From assembly GCA_965369375.1 (NCBI GenBank), contig CBDUQN010000061.1:1-18104 (forward strand): a DNA stretch of 18,104 bases. The letters run 5' to 3'. This document shows, in pieces, positions 7,526-15,200 of the stretch (the stretch's first letter is position 1; each line of letters starts with the position of its first letter). The position numbers and the translations under genes were made by a program. Under the pieces are notes generated by a model. That model was not told the DNA's origin. It saw nothing but the letters and a program-made list of their open reading frames with translations, and did no database searches. The DNA comes from CBDUQN01 sp965369375 (GTDB lineage: Bacteria > Krumholzibacteriota > Krumholzibacteriia > Krumholzibacteriales > Krumholzibacteriaceae).

Positions 7526-9217
7526 ATGTTACTCCATGCTTCATGTAATCCGCGAGAGGGCGACTTCAAAACGTACGCAATCATCTGTGCAACCTTGCTA
7601 TTCCTGCTTGCCCTCTATTCACCCGTCATGGCGGAGGAAATCTACTTCTCGACCGATCCCGTCTGGCTCTCGGATCCCGTGAATAATACCACAACTTCTG
7701 TCTTCGGGGATGTGGACCTCGACGGAGACCTTGATCTGGTGTGCTGTAATTTAAAACAATTGTCTTCTCAGTACATTGCACTGTATCTAAACAACGACGG
7801 GAAACTTTCGTCAGCTCCTAACTGGTTTCTTGTTTCCTCGGACGATTTCCAATGTATCGCCCTGGGTGATATCAATGGAGACGGATACATAGATATCGTC
7901 AGTGGAAATTATAATCAAAGCAACAGGCTCTTCTTAAATGTAGGCGGTGTGTTTTCGGATACTCCAATATGGTCCTCCGAACCGTCAAATATTACAGTCG
8001 GTGTGGCGCTTGGAGATGTGGATGATGACGGCGATCTCGATCTCATCTGCGGCAACTATGAACAAAAAAACACGCTCTATCTGAACGAAGGGGGGATTTT
8101 TTCGACCACACCGGTCTGGTCCTCGGGACCGGCCAACAAAACCCTGGTTGTCGCCCTGGGAGATGTGAATGGAGACGGCGATCTCGATCTCGTGTGCGGC
8201 AACGGCGATATTTGGGAAGGTCAAAGCAATACCCTTTATCTGAACCAAGGAGGAGCCTTTTCAACGGAACCAGACTGGTCGTCCGATCAGGCGAACCGCA
8301 CGAGATGCATGGCTCTGGGAGACATCGATGGAGACGGAGATTTTGACCTGGCTTGCGGCAATATGGGGGATGTTTTCGGGGGAGAGTGTAATACGCTCTA
8401 CCAAAACGACGGCAATAAGTTTTCAACTAGTCCGATGTGGGCTTCCAGAGACTCAAATTCAACTATGGAAATAGCCTTGGGTGATGTGGACAAGGATGGG
8501 GACCTCGATCTTGTTTGTGGGAACACCTCTTCCACGAGCAATACACTCTATATCAACCATGGCGGAACAATCGATAGTGTGCCGGCCTGGTCATCAGATG
8601 CCGAGCTGAACACACAAAGCCTCGATTTGGGTGATTTCGATGGAGACGGCGATCTCGATCTCATCTGTGGAAACGCAGAGGTAAACGCTCTCTATTTAAA
8701 TGAAACACACATATTCTCCGCGTCTCCCGCATGGTCGTCCGGACCTGCAAACAGAACCTCGAGTGCCGCCCTGGGCGACGTCGACGGGGACGGGGATCTC
8801 GATCTCGTCTGCGGAAACGGATGTGTTATGGCGCCTGGATTTCAAAGCAACACGCTCTATTTGAATGCCGGAGACGCTTTTTCAATCACGCCGGACTGGT
8901 CCTCAGATCCAGCGAATCAAACCTACGACGTGGCCCTCGGAGACATCGACGGGGACTGGGATCTTGATCTCGTTTGCGGTAACTATGATTTCAACAACAC
9001 CCTCTACCTCAACGTTGGGGGGACATTCTCGGGCTCGCCTGCCTGGTCATCCGGGCCAACAAGACGAACCTCAGCTGTTGCCCTCGGTGATGTTGATGGA
9101 GACGGCGATCTCGATCTCGTTTGCGGTAACTATCTGTATGGAAATAATTCGCTCTATCTGAATGAGGGGGGGCACCTTTCCCGTTTCGCCAAACTGGTCA
9201 GCCGAGCTTGCAGATAA
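7526..9217 (+). CDS. FG-GAP/VCBS repeat secreted protein, N-terminal part (frameshifted)
   Basis: 563 residues as read. A signal peptide (hydrophobic core ~17-32, likely cleavage after VMA at 34-36) is followed by ten FG-GAP/VCBS repeats of about 49-55 residues. Each has the form PxWSS...VALGDVDGDGDLDLVCGN...NTLYLN.GG, with a calcium-binding DxDGDGDxD loop; repeat 9 has DGDWD instead. Such repeats form blades of beta-propellers used in adhesion and ligand binding on the cell surface. At 9166-9172 a G7 tract shifts the frame, and the last eleven residues (from HLSRF) are out of frame and unlike a repeat. The continuing repeats are found in the overlapping frame at 9162-12218; with six G the two form one 1563-residue protein. 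As it stands the product would be a propeller fragment without the C-terminal sorting tail. Either a real mutation, a slippage site or a sequencing error. Confidence 0.85.
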   Translation: MLLHASCNPREGDFKTYAIICATLLFLLALYSPVMAEEIYFSTDPVWLSDPVNNTTTSVFGDVDLDGDLDLVCCNLKQLSSQYIALYLNNDGKLSSAPNWFLVSSDDFQCIALGDINGDGYIDIVSGNYNQSNRLFLNVGGVFSDTPIWSSEPSNITVGVALGDVDDDGDLDLICGNYEQKNTLYLNEGGIFSTTPVWSSGPANKTLVVALGDVNGDGDLDLVCGNGDIWEGQSNTLYLNQGGAFSTEPDWSSDQANRTRCMALGDIDGDGDFDLACGNMGDVFGGECNTLYQNDGNKFSTSPMWASRDSNSTMEIALGDVDKDGDLDLVCGNTSSTSNTLYINHGGTIDSVPAWSSDAELNTQSLDLGDFDGDGDLDLICGNAEVNALYLNETHIFSASPAWSSGPANRTSSAALGDVDGDGDLDLVCGNGCVMAPGFQSNTLYLNAGDAFSITPDWSSDPANQTYDVALGDIDGDWDLDLVCGNYDFNNTLYLNVGGTFSGSPAWSSGPTRRTSAVALGDVDGDGDLDLVCGNYLYGNNSLYLNEGGHLSRFAKLVSRACR

Positions 9218-9780
9218 AACTTACGCAATAGCCCTGGGAGATATCAATGGAGATGGAAATCTCGATCTCGTCTGCGGCAACACCGGGCGCAACTCTCTCT
9301 ACATGAATAATGGTGAAGTCTTTTCGACGACGCCCGATTGGTTTTCGATCCCAGAGAAACCTACCAATTGCGTGGCTCTCGGCGATGTGGATAACGACGG
9401 CGATCTCGATCTCGTCTGCGGCAATGATGGAAACAACACCCTCTATACAAACGAGGGAGGCATTCTTTCAAGTGCGCCGAGCTGGTCATCAATAAGGCTG
9501 GCGTACACACAGAATATAGTCCTGGAGGATATCGATGGAGACGGCGATCTCGATATCGTGTGTGGAAATTGTCGCCTATCAATGACGCAATATAACACGC
9601 TCTATCTGAACGAGGGAGGCGATTTTCCCGCATCTCCGGTTTTTCTGACGGGAATAAAGGATATAAGCACATGTATTGTTCTGGGAGATGTGGACAAGGA
9701 CGGGGACCTGGATCTCGTATGTGGAAATGACCGGATGGGCAACACACTTCATAGAGGAACCAGGAATCCCTTATTCTCAG
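7658..9780 (+). repeat. FG-GAP/VCBS coding repeat array 1 (14 units)
   Basis: Fourteen units, ten before and four after the frameshift. The core GDxDGDGDLDLVCGN is present in most, while the loops between GN and NTLY vary in length. A cysteine follows the calcium loop in 13 of 14 units; unit 2 has Ser. At DNA level units have diverged, so the array is old. Confidence 0.8.
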
Positions 9781-12218
9781 GTGACCCCCTCGCTCCTTCG
9801 AACCATCTGCCCAATAGCAGCGCTTTTGTGGAATCATTCAGCGTTCAATATCAGGGCGTCAATAACTACAGCTTGTCTCTTACCCTCGTCGATGTCGAAT
9901 CCGATCCCGCCTGGATCATCCCACAGTACCGATACGCGGGCTCGCCGATATGGCACTCCCTCGATTTAGCAGGATATCAGGAGAGGATCGGTCCGCTTTC
10001 CACATCCCCTCCGGGTGATGTGTATCAGTTCGCGTGGAATACCCTGAGCCTGTCGCTCGAAACGAAGGACGTGATCCTTCGCATACGCACGCTTTCGAAT
10101 CCGACTCATGCCGGCTCCAGCCGATACATTCCATCCTGCTTTATGAATATAGGCACTGTTGAATCACGCCGCCCCGAGCTCGAACATCCAATCGGAACGA
10201 TAGAATTTCCCGCCATCACCGTTGGAGACACCGCTTCTACCGCCATTGCCATCACAAACAGCGGCAATGAGACGCTCAGTATCGCTTCATTTGCGTTACC
10301 TTCATCCGAGATGTGGATCATTCCGGATGCGCCCATCGAGCTGCCGCCGTCGGAAACGGTGATTTTCACTTCGTATTATTCACCCCTCCTACCTCAGGAC
10401 GTTGCCGGTGAGCTGTTGATCACGAGTAACGACCCGTTCCATTCCGAGATTAGAATCCCTCTCATAGCCAGTGCGCGACCGCTGAACTTCTCCCTCGTCA
10501 ATCTCTACCCAGACGGAATATTGGATCAGGGTGAGGGGCTGAATGCCTCGATCGTTATGCAGGATTCGACAAGCAGCGATTCCGCGCTGGTGTACTACAG
10601 AAACGCGGGCGAAATGCAGTTTAATGAAATCAGAATGGACAAGATCGCCGATCAGGCGAAAGATCAATACTTCATTTTTATTCCACCGGACTCTATAGGA
10701 TTATCCGGTGTCGAGTTCTTCCCGGCGGTCTATAACCGGGCGGCGACTTACGGCGAACTCCAGAGGCTTCGACTGCGGGCGGCCAACATACCGTTTCCGT
10801 TTATTCAACCGGAGCTCGAGTACCGCATGATATCAATCCCCCTTGAAATGCAGGGAACCATCTACGGTACCATAAGTGACGACCTGGGCGGCAGAGAAAT
10901 TACAACATGGCGGATGTATGTATATGAATGCGAAATGCGCATTTACACAGAGATACCGAACGAGGAGATCTTTTCTTTCGTTCAGGGACAATCATATTGG
11001 CTGATATCGAGGGAATCAAATTATGTGGACACCGGGCCGACGTATGGGCTTACGGCTCATTCAGACAGTTCCTTTTATATCATGATCGAGCCCGGTTGGA
11101 ACATGATCGGGAATCCGTTCAACTTCCCCGTCGCCTGGGATTCGTGCATGGTAGATACATTCGCGATGGCTGAAGCCGGTGCGCTCGTCGAGCCACCGGT
11201 GGGCTGGATCTTCGGCCAGGGATATCAGCAAGATGTCGAGATACTCCACCCTTTCGAAGGATACTGGGTGAAGAATCTCCACACTTCGGATGTCGTTCTC
11301 AAGGTGCCGCCACGGGGAACGTCCACCGCTATCTCCGTAAACGCAGAGGAAGTTATCGCTTCTTCCCCGGGAAATAACGCATCGGGGAATGGCTGGAGAA
11401 TAAAAATAATAGCACAGAGCGCAAGAGCCATGGATCAGTGCAACGAAATTGGTGTTGATGCTCGTGCGGGCAATCAATGGGACCGGCGCGATCGCTCAGA
11501 GCCCCCTATGAGCCCCGGCCACTCGATCTCGCTCTACTTCCCCCACAATTCATGGGATAGACATCCAGGGAATTATACATCGGATATCCGGGGAGAATAT
11601 GAGCCGCTGCAAACAAAGCAAATCACGACGCTTCTATCAAATGAAGAAATCTGGGGGCACTTGTGGCATTTCGATGTAGCGAAGAACTTCTCGGACGAAT
11701 CCGCCGGCGACGAGGTCATTCTGGAATTCATCAACCTCGGGAATATTCCTTCCGAATCTGCCGTTTATCTCGTCGATCGGCACCTGCAGAAGCTCGTCGA
11801 TCTGAGAGCAAAGGACAGCTATCGCTTCTATCTCGGTCAGAGCGAATTCGTGCCGAATGAAGAGGATGCCCGTTTCGTGCTGCTCGTGGGCAGCGAGGAG
11901 TTCGTGGGCGAGCACAAGGATGAGCTTCCGAAGCCGCCGGTGATAACGAGGCTCTACCAGAACTACCCCAATCCGTTCAATCCCTCGACGGTAATCAGGT
12001 ACGATATCGCAGAGGCCGGCTATGTTGAGCTCAAGATCTACGATGCGCGCGGGGCTTTGGTGAAAACACTGTATCAGGGCACCGGGGAGCCCGGTCGGTA
12101 TGAAGTCATCTGGAATGGAAAAAATGATAAAGGAATAAGTGTTTCATCTGGTATCTTTTTTAGTATGATGAAGGCAGGTAATCTCAGGCAGATCAAAAAG
12201 GTTGTATTGCTTCGATGA
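9162..12218 (+). CDS. FG-GAP repeat secreted protein, C-terminal part with sorting tail (frameshifted)
   Basis: 1018 residues if started at the ATG at 9162, but an in-frame TGA lies directly before it (9159-9161), there is no signal peptide, and it opens inside a repeat. It is therefore the rest of the upstream gene, not an independent one. Order: four more FG-GAP repeats (~1-205); a conserved domain with VDVESDPAWI; an ASH/Hydin-like Ig domain (~339-440, with the TNSGNETL turn); one Ig-like module (~443-540); a domain starting YRMISIPL and holding GWNMIGNPFNFP (~645-656); a further beta domain; and from ~925 the YPNPFNPSTVIRYDI tail (FlgD-Ig / type IX type A sorting domain) ending VVLLR. The tail would direct secretion and surface attachment. 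The stop overlaps the next start as ATGA. Confidence 0.85.
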   Translation: MRGGTFPVSPNWSAELADKTYAIALGDINGDGNLDLVCGNTGRNSLYMNNGEVFSTTPDWFSIPEKPTNCVALGDVDNDGDLDLVCGNDGNNTLYTNEGGILSSAPSWSSIRLAYTQNIVLEDIDGDGDLDIVCGNCRLSMTQYNTLYLNEGGDFPASPVFLTGIKDISTCIVLGDVDKDGDLDLVCGNDRMGNTLHRGTRNPLFSGDPLAPSNHLPNSSAFVESFSVQYQGVNNYSLSLTLVDVESDPAWIIPQYRYAGSPIWHSLDLAGYQERIGPLSTSPPGDVYQFAWNTLSLSLETKDVILRIRTLSNPTHAGSSRYIPSCFMNIGTVESRRPELEHPIGTIEFPAITVGDTASTAIAITNSGNETLSIASFALPSSEMWIIPDAPIELPPSETVIFTSYYSPLLPQDVAGELLITSNDPFHSEIRIPLIASARPLNFSLVNLYPDGILDQGEGLNASIVMQDSTSSDSALVYYRNAGEMQFNEIRMDKIADQAKDQYFIFIPPDSIGLSGVEFFPAVYNRAATYGELQRLRLRAANIPFPFIQPELEYRMISIPLEMQGTIYGTISDDLGGREITTWRMYVYECEMRIYTEIPNEEIFSFVQGQSYWLISRESNYVDTGPTYGLTAHSDSSFYIMIEPGWNMIGNPFNFPVAWDSCMVDTFAMAEAGALVEPPVGWIFGQGYQQDVEILHPFEGYWVKNLHTSDVVLKVPPRGTSTAISVNAEEVIASSPGNNASGNGWRIKIIAQSARAMDQCNEIGVDARAGNQWDRRDRSEPPMSPGHSISLYFPHNSWDRHPGNYTSDIRGEYEPLQTKQITTLLSNEEIWGHLWHFDVAKNFSDESAGDEVILEFINLGNIPSESAVYLVDRHLQKLVDLRAKDSYRFYLGQSEFVPNEEDARFVLLVGSEEFVGEHKDELPKPPVITRLYQNYPNPFNPSTVIRYDIAEAGYVELKIYDARGALVKTLYQGTGEPGRYEVIWNGKNDKGISVSSGIFFSMMKAGNLRQIKKVVLLR
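9166..9172 (+). other. G7 homopolymer frameshift site
   Basis: Seven G follow GA at this point. Equivalent repeats encode the same Glu/Val-Gly-Gly step with G6 tracts at 8090-8095 and 9017-9022. Removing one G restores LNEGGTFPVSPNW, a perfect repeat junction, and joins the frames from 7526 and 9162 into 1564 codons including the stop. Because the downstream frame has a TGA at 9159-9161, and the upstream frame stops at 9215-9217, the shift must fall within this short stretch. Confidence 0.9.
11935..12218 (+). other. Sorting-tail coding region, copy 1
   Basis: Encodes the YPNPFNPST motif, a VELKIYDARG strand pair, GRYEVIWNGKNDKG and a basic C-terminus ending VVLLR. These are the features of FlgD-Ig-like and type IX secretion type A sorting domains. 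Copy 2 at 16909-17197 is similar also at DNA level, most clearly in the stretch just before it (11869-11938 against 16843-16912). No type IX secretion machinery gene lies in the window. Confidence 0.75.
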
Positions 12219-15200
12219 TCTATTTTGAGTTGAAACGCCGGCATTGGCACTTAACTCAGGCCCTGATACTCCTCGTCTGTTTTATTATATCGCTATTTTC
12301 GTTCCATCCCGTCCTCGCTCAACCGCCCCACTTTACGAATAATCCTGTCTGGTGGTCCAACATATCGTTTGATACATGGGAGATGGCGATCGGCGACATT
12401 AATGGCGACGGCTACCTCGATCTCGTCTGCGGGAACGAACAATACGTTACTCTCTATATGAACACCGGGGGATCCCTATCTACAACTCCTGCATGGAGTT
12501 CCGAACCGGGCTTTCGTACGCGTGGAGTTGCCTTGGGAGACATCGATGGAGACGGAGATCTCGATCTACTCTGCGGAAACTTCATTCATAGCAACACCCT
12601 CTACCTGAATACTGGCGGAACATTCTCGTCGACGCCCGATTGGGCTTCAGAGAAAACATACGCCACTGCAAGCGCCATTCTCGGAGATATTGACGCAGAT
12701 GGAGATCTCGATCTCGTCTGCGGCAACGATGGCGACAGCAACACAGTTTATTTGAACGAAGGCGGAACATTCCCTGTCACTCCCGCATGGTCATCGGATC
12801 AAATGAATAAAACAATCGATGTGGCTCTTGCAGACGTCGATGGAAATGGGTATCTCGACCTCGTCTGTGCAAACGATGGGCAAAATACCCTCTACCTGAA
12901 TACTAATGGTTCATTCCCTCACATCCCCTCATGGACGTCAGAACCGACAGATGTATCATTGGACGTTGTCCTCGGAGACGTCGACGGAGACGGCGATCTC
13001 GATATCATCTTTGGGAATCAGGAAGGGAACAACACGCTTTATCGAAACGAAGGCGGTTCGTTTCCTGTAACACCTGAATTAATAAGCGAATCGGGCTGGG
13101 AAAGAGGCGGCATAGATTTAGGTGATATCGACGGGGACGGCGATCTCGATCTCGTCTGCGGAATGCGCGGCGATAGAAATGCAATTTATTTGAACGAGGA
13201 CGGCACTTTTTCTGAAACTCCCGCTTGGTCCTCCGGGCAAATCAATAGTACCGAATCTGTTGCTTTCGGAGACATCGACGGAGACGGCGACCTGGATCTT
13301 CTCTGTGGTAACTTTATTCAAAGTAACACCCTCTATAGAAACCTGTGTGGCGCATTTTCAACGATGTCAATGTGGTCACCGGAACGAACCGATGCAACGA
13401 GAAGTGTCACGTTGGGATATATTGACGACGATGAATATCTCGATGTCGTTTTTGGAAATTATGCCGAGAACAGTACGCTCTACCTGAATATCAACGGTTC
13501 GTTTTCCACCGTGCCGGATTGGGAATCCGGACCCAGCAGAACCGTTGGCGTAGCAATGGGAGATGTAGATGGAGACGGCGATCTCGACCTCGTCTGTGCC
13601 AACTATAACGAGAGTGACGCCCTCTACCTGAATCAGGGAGGAACATTTTCATCAATTCCAGATTGGGAGACAGATAGCGCATATAACACTATGGGGCTGG
13701 CTCTCGGAGATATAGATGGCGACGGCGATCTCGACCTCGTCTGTGGTCATTTCAACGAGAGCAATGCTTTCTATATTAATGAAGGCGGCTCGTTTGTATC
13801 CGATCCAACATCTATGTTGGGGCCGCCTTTCAACACCGAATGCGCGATACTGGGAGATGTAGATGGTGACGGCGATCTCGACTTCGTCTGCGGCAGCTAC
13901 GGTAATAAAAACACGTTCTATATAAACGAGGCAGGAACACTATCCGCGTCGCCCGCATGGTATTCGGGCCCGAGAAACCTGAGCCTGGATGTAGCCGTTG
14001 GAGATGTTGATGGAGACGGAGATGCCGACATCGTTTATGGAAACAAGGCTCTGAGTAATACTATTTACCCGAATGAGCTGGGCTTATTTTCCGCTACACC
14101 TGAATGGATCGGGGGGCCCGACAATACGAGAAGTGTGATCCTCGAGGATGTGGACGGCGACGGAAGTCTAGATCTCACATGCGGCAACAGGGACGGCCAG
14201 AACACTCTTCTTTTGAACTATAACGGCATGTTTTCTACGACACCGGCATGGGCGTCGGATTCAGCCTATACAACAAGAGGCGCAGCGATGGGGGATGTGG
14301 ACGGCGACGGCGACTTTGATCTCGTGTGTGGCAATGCAGCTCAGACAAACACATTCTATGAGGGAATCAAGACGCCGACTATAAAGGGTGACCCTCTCAC
14401 TCCAACACATTACCAGCCGTATAGCAGCGCCTATGTGCAGTTTGTAAAGGCGAATCAGATCGATGTAAACCTGTATCAGATTCGTTTTACTGCTGTTGAT
14501 ATCGAATCTGATCCGGTCTGGATCCTGCTCGAATACCAGCATCGCGGCGAGCCGATGTGGCACCCCGTTGAAATTAGCGGACAAACGGGAAAGATCGGGC
14601 CGTTCCCAAGCTCACCGGAAGGCATCGATGGCTCCTTCGATTGGGATACGTCCTCCCTGCCTTTCGACAATCGCGATATCGTTCTCCGCCTCAAGGTGAT
14701 ATCCACACCCATGCGGGTGAGCAAAATTCAGCATGTTGTATCTTTCTTATACAGACTCGACGCAATCTCGCCGGTACGGCCGGAGATCACAACCTCCGAC
14801 GACATCCTTTCATTTTCCACCGTTACGATCGGCGACACGATTTCCACGGATTTCATTATCAGCAATTCGGGAAGTGCGGAGCTGATTGTGGCGGATATTA
14901 TTCTCCCCTCAACTGAAATGAAACTCCCTCATGCCACCCCCTGCTCCCTGCAGGTCGGCGAGCGCGATACATTGACAATCTCCCTCGAGCCTCGTGAGGA
15001 ATTAAGCATCTCCGGCGGCGTGCAGATTGTATGCAACGATCCCCTGTCTCCAATCGTCCTTCTGCAAGTCGAAGCCGATATTCGTGCTCTCGATTTTAAA
15101 ACAAAATTGCTCAGTCAGGCAGACACGATTCCGCTCGGGGAGGCAGTAACGGTTGAGGTCACACCCGAGCCCGGCGTTCACATCGAAGGGGGATATCTCT

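Noticed and set aside
8053..8060. A-AAA-AAC heptamer in frame, a classic -1 slippery sequence
   Set aside because: The sequence encodes Gln-Lys-Asn in the ordinary repeat frame and no useful alternative frame follows; the real frame change lies 1.1 kb further on, in a different tract.
12341..14385. Regular ~147-bp repeats considered as non-coding tandem repeat or CRISPR-like array
   Set aside because: The period is a multiple of three, the frame stays open throughout, and the units match FG-GAP/VCBS protein repeats.
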